Below are positions 19,429 to 28,968 of a DNA stretch of 64,000 nt, one piece after another. Source of the stretch: an uncultured delta proteobacterium. Lineage in GTDB: Bacteria; Desulfobacterota; Desulfobulbia; Desulfobulbales; Desulfurivibrionaceae. Location of the stretch: contig CAIPYE010000010.1 of assembly GCA_903869265.1 (NCBI GenBank), positions 1 to 64,000 of the forward strand. The letters run 5' to 3'. The position numbers and the translations under genes were made by a program. Within the stretch, counting starts at the first letter, position 1, and each line of letters starts with the position of its first letter. The notes below the pieces were generated by a model, which worked only from the letters and a program-made list of their open reading frames with translations, made no database searches and had not been told where the DNA came from.

Positions 19429-20289
19429 ATGAAAAAAATCACCCTGGCCCTGAGTCTTCTGCTCGTAACAGCGATAGCAGGTTGCGACTCCGGGCCCAAA
19501 CAACAAGCCGCCCCGGTTCAGACCCTTTCCATCAAGGGTTCCGACACCATGGTCCACCTGGTCAGCTCCTGGACGGAAGAATTCATGAAAACCCATGCCG
19601 AAGCGGACATCTCCGTAACCGGCGGCGGCTCCGGCACCGGTATCGCCGCCCTGATCAACGGCACCACCGATATCTGTGCGGCCTCTAGAGGAATGAAAGA
19701 TAAAGAGCAGAATCTTGCCAAGGCAAACAAAGTTTCCCCCGTGGAAATTCCCGTGGCCCGTGACGGCATCGCCCTGATCGTGCATCCGGAAAACCCGGTG
19801 AACAGCCTGACCATTGACCAGCTTCGCCTCATCTACACGGGCAAGATAACCAACTGGAAAGAGGTCGGCGGCGCTGACACCCCCATCCTCCTGTTGTCCC
19901 GCGAATCGAGCTCCGGCACCTTTGTTTTCTTCCAGGAGCATATTTTAAACAAGGAAGACTTCAGTCCCTCCGCCCGCCTACTACCCGGCACCTCGGCACT
20001 GGTTCAGGCCGTAGCTGCAGACCGCGGGGCCATCGCCTATGTGGGATTGGGGTTTGCCGAGGAAGCAAAAGGCAAGGCCAAAACCCTTGGCGTTCAGGCC
20101 AAGGACCAGCCCAACCCGGTGGTGCCCAGCGAGGAGACGGTTGTTTCCGGCACATATCCTGTTTCCAGACCGCTCTTTTTCTACACCAACGGCACGCCTA
20201 AGGACACGATCAAACAATTCATCGATTTCTGTCTCAGTCCTGCAGGTCAGAAGATTGTAAGAGAAACAGGATATGTCCCGGTCTCGTAA
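19429..20289 (+). CDS. pstS: phosphate ABC transporter substrate-binding lipoprotein PstS
   Basis: A 286-residue phosphate-binding protein. A lipoprotein signal (MKKITLALSLLLVTAIAGC) precedes the binding domain, with family segments IKGSDTMVHLV, GGGSGTGIAALINGTTDI and SRESSSGTFVFF. The ATG at 19429 is preceded by GGAG and gives a proper signal peptide; the frame is open 117 bases upstream but lacks those marks. It starts the pst operon. I looked for Pho-box repeats in the 228 bases upstream and saw none. Confidence 0.94.
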   Translation: MKKITLALSLLLVTAIAGCDSGPKQQAAPVQTLSIKGSDTMVHLVSSWTEEFMKTHAEADISVTGGGSGTGIAALINGTTDICAASRGMKDKEQNLAKANKVSPVEIPVARDGIALIVHPENPVNSLTIDQLRLIYTGKITNWKEVGGADTPILLLSRESSSGTFVFFQEHILNKEDFSPSARLLPGTSALVQAVAADRGAIAYVGLGFAEEAKGKAKTLGVQAKDQPNPVVPSEETVVSGTYPVSRPLFFYTNGTPKDTIKQFIDFCLSPAGQKIVRETGYVPVS

Positions 20290-21160
20290 GCTACATATAA
20301 CCGACAAGTTGATGCGGCTGTTGCTGGTCAGCGCCGCATCGACCAGTGTCCTTATTGTCTGCCTGATTTTCCTCTTCCTGTTCAGGGAGGCCGGTCCTTT
20401 TGCTTTTAAGCCGGGACTGGAAAAGCTTCTAGACAGTCAGTGGATTCCTGTCTCTTTTCAGGAAGAGCATTTCGGCGTTGGCCCCCTGCTTTCCGGCTCT
20501 GCCCTGGTAACCGCCCTGGCCATGCTGGTCACGGTGCCCATCTCCGTGCTGGCGGCCATCTACATCGCAGAAATCGCCCACCCCACCGAACGGGAGTTCC
20601 TCAAACCGTTCATTGAAATCCTGGCCAGCATCCCCTCTGTGGTTCTGGGTTTTTTTGGCCTGCTGGTGGTGGCTCCCCTCGTTAAAACACTCTTCGGCCT
20701 CAGTACCGGCCTCACCGCCCTGACCGGCGCCCTGCTTCTTTCGCTCATGGCCATCCCCACCATCATCTCCCTGTCGGAAGATGCTCTGGTCAGCGTGCCC
20801 TACGCCCTAAAAAACGCATCCCTGGCACTGGGTGCCAGCCATCTCCAGACCATCTTCCGGGTTACCTTGCCCGCAGCCCTGCCGGGAATCGTTGCTGCCG
20901 TCATGCTCGGAATCGGCAGAGTTATTGGAGAAACCATGGCAGTGCTGATGGTCACCGGCAATTCAGCCATCCTCACCTTTTCGCCTCTGGCCTCAGTGCG
21001 GACCATGACCGCCACCATCGCTGCGGAAATGGGCGAGGTTCCCTTTGGCAGCATCCATTATCAAGCGCTTTTCTGGATAGGGATCATTCTGCTTGGCATC
21101 ACCTTTGCCCTCAATATCATTGCACAGCGCGTGCTGAAGAAATACGGCATGATGAAATGA
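20273..21160 (+). CDS. pstC: phosphate ABC transporter permease PstC
   Basis: A 295-residue inner-membrane permease with six predicted helices and the ABC-coupling EAA-type loop (ALKNASLALGASHLQTIFRVTLPAALPGI). It overlaps the end of pstS by 17 bases. Its TGA stop overlaps the ATG of a 77-codon reading frame that fills the gap to pstA. Confidence 0.93.
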   Translation: MSRSRKLHITDKLMRLLLVSAASTSVLIVCLIFLFLFREAGPFAFKPGLEKLLDSQWIPVSFQEEHFGVGPLLSGSALVTALAMLVTVPISVLAAIYIAEIAHPTEREFLKPFIEILASIPSVVLGFFGLLVVAPLVKTLFGLSTGLTALTGALLLSLMAIPTIISLSEDALVSVPYALKNASLALGASHLQTIFRVTLPAALPGIVAAVMLGIGRVIGETMAVLMVTGNSAILTFSPLASVRTMTATIAAEMGEVPFGSIHYQALFWIGIILLGITFALNIIAQRVLKKYGMMK

Positions 21161-21390
21161 AGACAATTTCGCAAAAAGGGAAAAATGCCACAGGTCCGCA
21201 ACACAAAATCGAAGGGTTGCCAAGCGATAACCGTTGTAATCGCGGTTTGTTGCGATTTCAACAAATGAAGACGCTCTCGCAAAAGAAAATGCAAGGCACA
21301 GGTCCATTGAACGCCAGCAAGAAGAAGCAAGCCCGCACCGTCGGCGGAGCGGCTTTTCGCAGTCTCACTGCGAGCGAGGCCGACAAATGA
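21157..21390 (+). other. 77-codon repeat-bearing reading frame between pstC and pstA
   Basis: An open frame starts on the ATGA that ends pstC and ends on the ATGA that starts pstA, so it is translationally coupled on both sides. It contains two imperfect copies of a unit of about 42 bases (21154-21197 and 21263-21305), each with ATGAAGAC, TCGCAAAA and ACAGGTCC; the encoded peptide repeats as MKTISQK...TGP and MKTLSQK...TGP. The product would be short and basic, with no recognisable domain. It may be a dispersed intergenic repeat that happens to stay open and keeps pstA coupled, rather than a real protein. Confidence 0.4.
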
Positions 21391-22235
21391 ACAATACCGC
21401 TGACAAATTCATCCTTTTCTCGTTACGGCTCATCACCTACGCCATTGTTCTGGTGGTCGGCTATATCCTGTTGGACATCATCAAGAACGGCGCTCCTGCC
21501 CTGAACTGGCAGTTCGTCAGCACCTTTCCCAGGAGAAGCGGGGCTGAGGGCGGCATTTTCCCGGCCATTGTCGGCACCCTCTATCTGGTGGTGGGCACCA
21601 TCGCCGTTTCCCTGCCTCTTGGGGTTGGCGGGGCGATCTATCTTGCCGAATATGCCGACCAGGGCAGGTTTAACACCCTGATCCGGTTGGCCATTATCAC
21701 CCTGGCCGGGGTTCCGTCCATTGTCTTTGGCCTGTTCGGCCTTGGCCTCTTTGTGCTGTTTTGCGGCTTTGGCCCCTCCATCCTGGCAGGCAGTCTGACC
21801 CTGGCCTGCATGGTGCTGCCCACTATTATCGTGGCCAGCGAAGAGTCGCTGCGCGCCGTGCCCAAGGGCTTCCGCGACGCCAGCCTGGCGCTGGGGGCCA
21901 CCAAGTGGGAGATGATCCGCACCAACATCCTGCCCTACTCCCTTTCCGGCATGATAACCGGCTCGATTCTGGGCATTGGCCGGGCCGCCGGAGAGACTGC
22001 ACCCATTCTTCTGACGGTGGCCGCCTTTTATCTCCCCAGGCTGCCCAAATCGTTTTTTGATCAGGTCATGGCCCTGCCCTACCATCTCTACATCCTTGCC
22101 ACCCAGCATCCGGAGGCAGACCGCATCCGACATATGCAGTACGGCACCGCCCTGGTTCTTCTCTTGCTCGTCTTAGGCTTAAGCCTTGGCGCAATATTCA
22201 TTCGAACCCATTTCAGGAAAAAATTCCGATGGTAG
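21387..22235 (+). CDS. pstA: phosphate ABC transporter permease PstA
   Basis: A 282-residue permease with six membrane helices and the coupling loop [34 protein letters not shown]. It pairs with PstC and PstB to import phosphate. It overlaps pstB by seven bases. The gap of 226 bases from pstC is unusual for this operon and holds a repeat-bearing open frame. Confidence 0.93.
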   Translation: MNNTADKFILFSLRLITYAIVLVVGYILLDIIKNGAPALNWQFVSTFPRRSGAEGGIFPAIVGTLYLVVGTIAVSLPLGVGGAIYLAEYADQGRFNTLIRLAIITLAGVPSIVFGLFGLGLFVLFCGFGPSILAGSLTLACMVLPTIIVASEESLRAVPKGFRDASLALGATKWEMIRTNILPYSLSGMITGSILGIGRAAGETAPILLTVAAFYLPRLPKSFFDQVMALPYHLYILATQHPEADRIRHMQYGTALVLLLLVLGLSLGAIFIRTHFRKKFRW

Positions 22236-23023
22236 AACAGTCTATTTATCCCAATTATCCCAAAGATCTGGAGATGGTCATCACCACCAGCCAGATCAAC
22301 TTTTTCTATGGCCCCACCCAGGCGCTTTTTGACATCTCCCTGCGAATCCCGGCCAAGCATGTCACAGCCCTGATCGGCCCATCCGGTTGTGGCAAGTCCA
22401 CCTTTCTGCGCTGCCTGAACCGGATGAACGACACCATCCCCCACAGCCGGGTGGAGGGGATCATCTCCATCAATCAAAAAGACATCTATGCGCCCGGCAC
22501 CGATGTCGTGGAGCTGCGCAAGGAAGTGGGGATGGTTTTCCAGAAATCAAACCCCTTTCCCAAGTCCATCTTCGACAACGTTGCCTACGGCCCCCGGATT
22601 CATGGCGAAAAAAACCCGAAACGGTTGGCGGAAATTGTCGAGCAAAGCCTGCAACAGGCGGCCATTTGGGACGAGGTCAAGGACCGGCTGCACGCCAATG
22701 CCATGGGGCTGTCCGGCGGCCAGCAGCAGCGGCTCTGCATCGCCAGGGCACTGGCCGTTGGGCCGAAGATCCTGCTCATGGACGAACCCGCCTCGGCCCT
22801 TGACCCCAAGTCAACCATGCGAATCGAGGATCTCATCGGCGAACTGCGCACCAACTACACCATAGTGATTGTCACCCACAACATGCAGCAGGCCGCGCGG
22901 GTTTCCGACTACACCGCCTTCTTCTATGAAGGCCGTCTGATTGAATGCGATGCAACCCCGAAAATCTTCACCAATCCGCGGCAAAAACAGACAGAAGATT
23001 ACATAACCGGACGCTTTGGATGA
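22229..23023 (+). CDS. pstB: phosphate ABC transporter ATPase PstB
   Basis: A 264-residue ATPase with Walker [10 protein letters not shown], signature LSGGQQQR, Walker B ILLMDEP and the switch His in VTHNMQQA. It drives phosphate import through PstC/PstA at the cytoplasmic face. It overlaps pstA at its start and is followed after 16 bases by phoU. Confidence 0.95.
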   Translation: MVEQSIYPNYPKDLEMVITTSQINFFYGPTQALFDISLRIPAKHVTALIGPSGCGKSTFLRCLNRMNDTIPHSRVEGIISINQKDIYAPGTDVVELRKEVGMVFQKSNPFPKSIFDNVAYGPRIHGEKNPKRLAEIVEQSLQQAAIWDEVKDRLHANAMGLSGGQQQRLCIARALAVGPKILLMDEPASALDPKSTMRIEDLIGELRTNYTIVIVTHNMQQAARVSDYTAFFYEGRLIECDATPKIFTNPRQKQTEDYITGRFG

Positions 23024-23039
23024 AAAGGGAGTAACGATC

Positions 23040-23708
23040 ATGCCCAAACACATGCAGCACGACATCGACAAACTGAAGGCAAAGATCATCGCCATGGGTG
23101 AAGCCGTGGAAGACCGGGTCTATCAGGCCACGCTTTCGGTGATCAACCGTGATCCGGGCAAGGCCAACGCGGTGATCAAAGGGGATCGTGAGATCGATGA
23201 CATGGAGGTGGAGATCGAGGAGGATTGCCTGAAGATTCTCGCCCTGTATCAGCCGGTGGCCATCGACCTGCGCTTCATCGTGGCGGTGCTGAAAATCAAC
23301 AGCGATCTGGAGCGGATCGGGGACTTGGCGGTGAACATCGCCGAACGGGGATTATTTCTCGCCGGCCAGGAGAAGTTTGAAATCCCCTTTGATCTGACGG
23401 CCATGGTCGCTCTTGCCGAGAAGATGGTCACGGAAAGCATCGACGCCCTGATCAACCATGACGTGCGGCTGGCTCATCATATTCGGGCGGCGGACGACAC
23501 CATGGACGCCATGAACCGGGAGATGTACACCCAGCTCAAGGGAATGCTCACCACCGACACCGAGCATGTAAACAACCTGCTGCATGTGCTGTCCGTGGGT
23601 CGGCATCTGGAGCGCATCGCCGACCACGCGACCAACATTGCCGAGGACGTCATTTATCTGGTCGATGCCCAGATCATCCGGCACACGCCAGAGCTCTACG
23701 ATGAGTAG
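23040..23708 (+). CDS. phoU: phosphate-signalling protein PhoU
   Basis: About 222 residues forming the two PhoU helical repeats, with metal-binding-type motifs (DLRFIVAVLKINSDLERIGDLAVNIAE and the C-terminal HLERIADHATNIAEDVIYLV). PhoU links the Pst transporter to phosphate signalling in the cytoplasm. The ATG at 23040 has GGGAG upstream and is preferred over an in-frame ATG 24 bases earlier that lies inside pstB. No phoB/phoR pair is adjacent; the nearest OmpR-type system is at 27.5-29.6 kb. Confidence 0.92.
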   Translation: MPKHMQHDIDKLKAKIIAMGEAVEDRVYQATLSVINRDPGKANAVIKGDREIDDMEVEIEEDCLKILALYQPVAIDLRFIVAVLKINSDLERIGDLAVNIAERGLFLAGQEKFEIPFDLTAMVALAEKMVTESIDALINHDVRLAHHIRAADDTMDAMNREMYTQLKGMLTTDTEHVNNLLHVLSVGRHLERIADHATNIAEDVIYLVDAQIIRHTPELYDE

Positions 23709-23713
23709 GCGAG

Positions 23714-24460
23714 TTACGACGAAATATCGATGGCACCCTTTTTCTTGAGGATGCGCAGGGTGATGTAGATGGGAAACAGCACGACCACGATGCCTGCGGC
23801 ATAGGGAGCGTACGCCGATTCACTGAGCGTGGTGCCGTGGAGAAAATACTCCCGCCAGAGCGGAATCAGCGCCAGGGCGACAAAGGTCCAAAAAGCAGTG
23901 CCGCTGTCCTTGATCAGAGCGCGCCACCAATGGAAGTTGAACCCGGACAAGGTCTGCCCGATATTGGCAAACGATGGCCACAGCCGCCGCGTCCTGCGAC
24001 AGAATGCTTCGTATTCCTCCCCGAATTTTCCATGCAAGAACTTCTCCTCCGTAGCCATGATCGCATAGTAGAAGAAGACGAAGAACGGCAACACCGTTAC
24101 AAAGGCCAGGGGCGCCCCGCCATAGAGGCCGATGCCGATGGCGATCAGGATGTTGCCAAGATACATGGGGTTGCGCACATGGTTGTAAATGCCGCCGGTC
24201 ACCAGACGGCTGGCGTTGACCTTGCCGTCTTTCCCCCCCCGCTCGATGTAATCAAAGCCAATGGTAAAAAAACGCAAGCCCTCGCCGAGCAAGGTCACGA
24301 CCAGCCCCAGGCTGGTCAGCCAGTTGGTGACGGTCTCGTTGACAACCACCTGCGGCCTGAACACAAAGAGCATGGCGATGAAAATGACCGGGAACATATA
24401 GGCCCGGTAACGGAAGAAGAAGTTCCCGGCCCCGACCATGAAGGGATTGCTCAGTCTCAT
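23714..24460 (-). CDS. isoprenylcysteine-carboxyl/phospholipid-type membrane methyltransferase
   Basis: About 248 residues with five or six membrane spans and the C-terminal SAM-binding signature of the ICMT/PEMT superfamily (GGIYNHVRNPMYLGN, then EEKFLHGKFGEEYEAFCRRTRRLWP). The substrate is unknown and could be lipid or quinone-like. The ATG overlaps the cmoA stop by four bases (ATGA). It converges on phoU with only five bases between the stops and no visible terminator. Confidence 0.85.
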   Translation of the reverse strand: MRLSNPFMVGAGNFFFRYRAYMFPVIFIAMLFVFRPQVVVNETVTNWLTSLGLVVTLLGEGLRFFTIGFDYIERGGKDGKVNASRLVTGGIYNHVRNPMYLGNILIAIGIGLYGGAPLAFVTVLPFFVFFYYAIMATEEKFLHGKFGEEYEAFCRRTRRLWPSFANIGQTLSGFNFHWWRALIKDSGTAFWTFVALALIPLWREYFLHGTTLSESAYAPYAAGIVVVLFPIYITLRILKKKGAIDISS

Positions 24461-25191
24461 TTCGCCCCCTTCCGAATAATGTAGCCGCAGAAATTGTACC
24501 ACTTGAAAAAGATCTCACATTCGCTGAAGCCGTTCTGCAGGACGAGCTCCTCGTTTTCCTGCACCCGGTAAGGAATGAGGACATTCTCCAATGCCTCGCG
24601 TTTCTGGCTGATCTCAAGCTTGCTGTAGCCGCTTGCCTCCTTGAAATCGTAGTAGTACTTGATGAAGAACCGATTCAGCAGCGAATCCCGGCTCAGCACC
24701 TTTTCAATGAGGATCAGGCAACCGTTTTCATTGACCCCTTTGGCTATGCTCTGGATCAAGCGCTCCCGGTTCAGGGGCCGGACGAACTGGAGGGTGAGGT
24801 TCATGATCACCACCGAGGCGTTCTCGACCCGGACTTCCTTGTTGAGGTCCATGCACTCAAGATGGTAATCATGTTGCATGCCATGGGCCTGCAACTTTTC
24901 CTCTGCTTTCTTCAGCATCTCCTCGGAATAATCACAGCCCACCATCCTTACTCCCGCCGGCAGAATCGGGTCAAGCTGAATCAAGGTCGTTCCGGTGGAG
25001 CAGCCCAGGTCGTAGACATTCGTTCCCGGCACGGCGAAATCCAGGGTCAGTTCAGCCATCATCCGCTGCACTTCAAGATAAAAAGGAATCGAACGAACCA
25101 GCATGTCGTCAAAGACGGACGCAGTCTTCGCGTCAAAACTGAAATCCGCCACCGTGCCCAGAGGGGTTGCAAAAATTTTATCTTTGCCCAT
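24457..25191 (-). CDS. cmoA: CmoA-like carboxy-SAM synthase
   Basis: A 244-residue SAM-binding protein of the CmoA family. CmoA makes carboxy-S-adenosylmethionine from SAM and prephenate for modification of uridine-34 in tRNA. Family segments include the N-terminal FSFDAKTASVFDDMLVRSIPFY, the SAM loop VYDLGCSTGTT and a C-terminal WYNFCGYI. No cmoB is nearby, so the tRNA role is likely but not shown by context. It is translationally coupled to the downstream membrane methyltransferase. Confidence 0.87.
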   Translation of the reverse strand: MGKDKIFATPLGTVADFSFDAKTASVFDDMLVRSIPFYLEVQRMMAELTLDFAVPGTNVYDLGCSTGTTLIQLDPILPAGVRMVGCDYSEEMLKKAEEKLQAHGMQHDYHLECMDLNKEVRVENASVVIMNLTLQFVRPLNRERLIQSIAKGVNENGCLILIEKVLSRDSLLNRFFIKYYYDFKEASGYSKLEISQKREALENVLIPYRVQENEELVLQNGFSECEIFFKWYNFCGYIIRKGAK

Positions 25192-25289
25192 GAATACTCT
25201 CTTCTGCTAGGGATTCTTGAGTCCGCCACAGGACGTGCGCCCTGAGCCGAATGCTTCGTGCGGTTGCTGCAAACCAGTTTCCTTCATTA

Positions 25290-27371
25290 TCACAAAGCGT
25301 GGCGAAAGTCCATGCCTATCCCCTTTTTTACCGTCCCGGATCGGGATCCCGTAACCGCGGCCTGGCTAACCCTGGGGAGCTTCTCTTCCCCTGACCAGCG
25401 GTCCAAGCCTCTCTGGTAGAGCAGACTGGCTCCCTGATAAGAACAGATAGCTTTCTCACTCAATTCTTTTTTCTCCGCCACCGGAACCAACACCGCATCC
25501 TGCATGGTTTCACTGACCACCTGGTATTGGGCAATCCCCTGCCGTTCATTGAGAATGGCCAGATACCCACCCTCCAGATAACCGAGCCGCTGGTAGTTTC
25601 CGATATAGGCACGAGGCGTGAAATCCGAGGCCAGTATATCCTTGCCAAAGAACTTGCTGTGGTATTGCCACTTCAGGAGGCCAAACAGGGTGGGCCCAAG
25701 ATCTATCTGGCTTGCCAGGGTACTGTTCACCCCCGGCTTGATGATCCCTGGGCCATAAAAAATCAAGGGGATATGGTAGCTGTGCACCGGAAGTTCCTGC
25801 CGGCCGGCGCTGCCGGCACAATGATCCGCGACAATAACAAAGATGGTGTTGTTAAACCAGGAATGGTGCCGCGCCTCGTCGATGAACCTGCCGATGGCGT
25901 AATCGGTATACTTGACCCCCCCTGACCGCCCGGTCTTTGAAGGGATATCGATCTTTCCTTCGGGGTAGGTGAAGGGCCTGTGGTTTGAGGTGGTCATCAC
26001 ATACCCAAAGAATGGCTTCTTTTGGCTCGCAGATTGGTCGAATTCCCGTAAGGCCCGGCCCAGGATATCCTCGTCGCACACGCCCCAGATGTTGGAAAAA
26101 CTGATCTCCTCCGCGCTGAGATTGGAGCGATCAGTAACATCAAAGCCGTTACCGCCGAAAAAAGCGTTCATGTTGTCAAAATACCCGAAGCCTCCATAGA
26201 AAAACCTGGTGTCGTAGCCCTTGTCCCGAAAAACAAAGCCTAAAGAAAACATATTGGCGTTGTTGGGCCGCTTGACAATGGACTGCCCCGGCGTCGGCGG
26301 CACGGAGAGGGTAACTGCCTCCATTCCGCGGACGGTCCGGTTGCCGGTGGCATACAGCCGATTGAACAACAGACCGTCCTTGACCAGGGCGTCAAGGTTG
26401 GGGGTAAGGCCCGCAGTATTGCCACAAGAGCCGAGATACTCCGCACTCAGGCTTTCCACCATGATCAAGACGACGTTATGTCGTTTTTCCGGAGCCACGG
26501 AGGTAAGCACCCGCTCTATGTCCGTGGGGTTATCGTCGACATAGCGGCTGTTTTTGGTTTTAAGCAGGGTGCGCAAACCAGTGAACGCAGCCTTTTCATC
26601 CATGTTTTTGTAAAAGGTCGCGTAGTCCAGGCTGTTGTTGCGAAAGGCGGAAAACAACTGATATATGCCATTCTCCGCCAGTTCTTTTTCATAGCGGTTA
26701 TCAAAGGCCGCGCCAAGGAGGGCGCCATTCACGATAAAAAATAGAAGTATGGGCAAGAGCAGGAAAGCTGCCCCCGCACCCAGACGGGCAACAAGTCTGG
26801 AGTCCCGCGGGACCGACAGGGGGTCCTGTTGCCGCATCGAGGCGATGACCGCTTCGAGCCGGGGCCGGATGAGGACAAAAATCAAGGCTGCCGCAACGCC
26901 AACGATGGAGAGGAGCAGGGGCACCGGATAGGATTCACGGATATTGCCAATCACCTCGTGGGTATAAATCAAATAATCCACGGCGATGAAGTTAAAACGC
27001 ACGCCAAACTCCTCCCAGAACAGCCATTCAGCCAGGGCGGAAAAAACCAGGCCATAGCTCAGGGCAAAAACAAGGGGATAGAGGACAAGCCTGTGCCAAC
27101 GGCTGACAAAAAACCGATGGGGCATGACCATCAGATACAGGACAATGGGAATGGCGAAATACACGGCGTTGACCAGATCGTACAGCAGCCCGACCAAAAA
27201 AATACCGCCCACGGTCAGGGGGGAATGCCCGATCTGCGGCCAGCTGCGGCTCAACAACGCCAGACGCACCCCAAAGGCATACAGGCTGTACCAAATGAAA
27301 AAAAGACGAAGAAGCTGAAATCGACCCAGAGACGAAAAGCGGGAAAACAAAGAATCCATGATCTTTGACAT
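25290..27371 (-). CDS. LtaS-like membrane sulfatase-fold phosphotransferase (first copy)
   Basis: A 693-residue protein with five N-terminal membrane helices (about 20-40, 52-82, 95-120, 146-167, 194-220) and a large extracytoplasmic sulfatase-fold domain from about 295. Metal-binding and catalytic features of the LTA-synthase group are visible: Glu in VVLIMVESLSAEY, the likely nucleophile Thr in TGNRTVRGMEA, and Asp-His in FVIVADHCAGS. In Gram-negative bacteria such enzymes typically transfer phosphoglycerol or phosphoethanolamine to glycans. A stop-to-start distance of 181 bases separates it from the two-component system upstream, with a nested palindrome between. Confidence 0.88.
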   Translation of the reverse strand: MSKIMDSLFSRFSSLGRFQLLRLFFIWYSLYAFGVRLALLSRSWPQIGHSPLTVGGIFLVGLLYDLVNAVYFAIPIVLYLMVMPHRFFVSRWHRLVLYPLVFALSYGLVFSALAEWLFWEEFGVRFNFIAVDYLIYTHEVIGNIRESYPVPLLLSIVGVAAALIFVLIRPRLEAVIASMRQQDPLSVPRDSRLVARLGAGAAFLLLPILLFFIVNGALLGAAFDNRYEKELAENGIYQLFSAFRNNSLDYATFYKNMDEKAAFTGLRTLLKTKNSRYVDDNPTDIERVLTSVAPEKRHNVVLIMVESLSAEYLGSCGNTAGLTPNLDALVKDGLLFNRLYATGNRTVRGMEAVTLSVPPTPGQSIVKRPNNANMFSLGFVFRDKGYDTRFFYGGFGYFDNMNAFFGGNGFDVTDRSNLSAEEISFSNIWGVCDEDILGRALREFDQSASQKKPFFGYVMTTSNHRPFTYPEGKIDIPSKTGRSGGVKYTDYAIGRFIDEARHHSWFNNTIFVIVADHCAGSAGRQELPVHSYHIPLIFYGPGIIKPGVNSTLASQIDLGPTLFGLLKWQYHSKFFGKDILASDFTPRAYIGNYQRLGYLEGGYLAILNERQGIAQYQVVSETMQDAVLVPVAEKKELSEKAICSYQGASLLYQRGLDRWSGEEKLPRVSQAAVTGSRSGTVKKGIGMDFRHAL

Positions 27372-27401
27372 GATGGGGCGGACCTGTCCTTTATGTAAGT
27401 A

Positions 27402-27450
27402 TTTCCCCTGGTTGTGGTCGGAATGACCACGGATTTTCCCAAAGGGGAAA
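27402..27450. repeat. nested inverted repeat upstream of the LtaS-like gene
   Basis: Outer arms TTTCCCCT (27402-27409) and AGGGGAAA (27443-27450) enclose inner arms GTGGTC (27414-27419) and GACCAC (27425-27430). It lies 31-79 bases upstream of the start codon of the LtaS-like gene. It could be an operator or a leader hairpin; no protein is implied by sequence alone. Confidence 0.45.
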
Positions 27451-27552
27451 GCACTGCTTCGCGTGAATCTAGCACTTCAAGAATTACCAGAAGATTGCCA
27501 GGGCATTACAAACGTGAAAGGTTGGGCCTTTTTGAGGGCTCAAGAGAAGGAA

Positions 27553-28968
27553 TCAGGGCACCAATGGAGAATCGGTGGGCAACCGGAGGATAAAAGTCGA
27601 GCCATGCCCGGGCGTGCTTTCAACTTCAATGCTCCCGGCATGGGCATGGATGACCGCCTTGACAAGGCTCAACCCCAGGCCAAGGCCCCGCTGGCTGCGG
27701 CTATGGTCCCCCCGATACAACCGGTCAAAAATCCGGGGCAGATCGTCCGGCGGGATGCCTGCCCCGGTATCCTGCACACGGACTACCACATTCCCGGCCT
27801 GACGGGCACAGCTGAGTTCAATGCGGCCACCGACCGGCGTATGCTTGAGGCTGTTGTCCAGCAAATTGCCGATAACCTGCCGCATCCGGTCAACATCCGC
27901 CATCACCGTGAGATCAGAGGGCCCGGAAACAGAAACCGCCACCCCGTTTTCCTCGGCCACATACTGATACAGATCGACCACCTCGGCAAGGAGCGAAACA
28001 ACATCAACGGGTTGCCGATGCAGCTTCATCACCCCTGTCTCCGCCTCGGAGATGTCCATAAGGGTGTTGAGCATGGTGATGATCCGCTCCGACTCTTCGG
28101 CACAATCCAGCAGAGCCTCGCGCAAAACCTCGGCCTTGTTGCCGGACTGCAAGGCGGTTTCGATTCCGGCCCGCAGACGGGTCACCGGGGTACGCAGATC
28201 GTGGGCCACGTTATCCAGCGCCTCCCGCATGCCGGTGAGCAACTGTTCGATCTTTGCCAGCATGGTGTTGAAGAGACGGACCAACTCGTCCAGCTCGTCG
28301 CCGGTCTGCCGCGATGGCACCCTGGCGTCCATCTTGCCGATGTCGATGCTGCGCACGACCTGAATAAGATCGCGCACCGGCCGCAGGGAGCGAAAAGCCA
28401 GGAAAAAACCGCCGACAAAGCCGAAAATAATCAGCGGCACCATGATCCCCGCAAATACCTCCCCGAAATTTTCCAGGATTTTTTGCCGTTCGCCGGAGCC
28501 TCTGCCTATCTGGAGCAGATATCCGCCCCCAAGCCGTCTGCTGATAATCTCAAGCGCATCGCCTCTGCCTTTCGCAGGAAGAGTGATCCAGCCATCAACC
28601 CCGCCCCCGCTAAGAAACAGAGGGAACGCTTCACCATACAGCTGATGCCAGTCCGGGGGCAGGGTGACGATGAGCGATTGACCGGTGGGGTCGGCAACCC
28701 GGACAAAAAAACCTGCCTGGCTGTTATGCTCGTTCTCAAGGCGAATCTCGGAGAGCATGGCCTGAATACCGCTCCGTTGTTCCTGTCGGGTGTATTCGTT
28801 GAGCTTGGCCAGAATGATGGTGCGATCCTTTTCCAGGATAGCAGCACGCAAAGGAAAATAGAGCAGGGCAAAAAGCAGAAGAGAACTTGAAATAAAAATA
28901 AGGGAATACCACAGGGCCAGACGAAAACCCGTGTTTTTTGTCAATCGTTTAATCGTTGCCAAGGGCAT
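27553..28968 (-). CDS. membrane sensor histidine kinase (HAMP-HisKA-HATPase)
   Basis: A 471-residue kinase with two membrane helices (about 16-38 and 172-193) around a periplasmic domain of about 135 residues. HAMP follows, then the dimerisation domain with phosphoacceptor His in NVAHDLRTPVTRL, and an ATPase domain with GAGIPP and RGLGLGLS. The layout matches envelope- or metal-stress kinases of the CusS/QseC type. Its start overlaps the response-regulator stop by 20 bases. The signal is unknown; its placement suggests control of one or both LtaS-like genes. Confidence 0.92.
   Translation of the reverse strand: MPLATIKRLTKNTGFRLALWYSLIFISSSLLLFALLYFPLRAAILEKDRTIILAKLNEYTRQEQRSGIQAMLSEIRLENEHNSQAGFFVRVADPTGQSLIVTLPPDWHQLYGEAFPLFLSGGGVDGWITLPAKGRGDALEIISRRLGGGYLLQIGRGSGERQKILENFGEVFAGIMVPLIIFGFVGGFFLAFRSLRPVRDLIQVVRSIDIGKMDARVPSRQTGDELDELVRLFNTMLAKIEQLLTGMREALDNVAHDLRTPVTRLRAGIETALQSGNKAEVLREALLDCAEESERIITMLNTLMDISEAETGVMKLHRQPVDVVSLLAEVVDLYQYVAEENGVAVSVSGPSDLTVMADVDRMRQVIGNLLDNSLKHTPVGGRIELSCARQAGNVVVRVQDTGAGIPPDDLPRIFDRLYRGDHSRSQRGLGLGLSLVKAVIHAHAGSIEVESTPGHGSTFILRLPTDSPLVP

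Noticed and set aside
24233-24240. C8 tract in the membrane methyltransferase gene as a phase-variation site
   Set aside because: Eight bases is short for slippage and the codons fit the protein; a similar C8 in the sigma-54 regulator (897-904) shows such runs are not special here.
27463-28890. 475-codon plus-strand open frame opposite the HAMP kinase
   Set aside because: The kinase on the minus strand has all motifs; the opposite frame has none.
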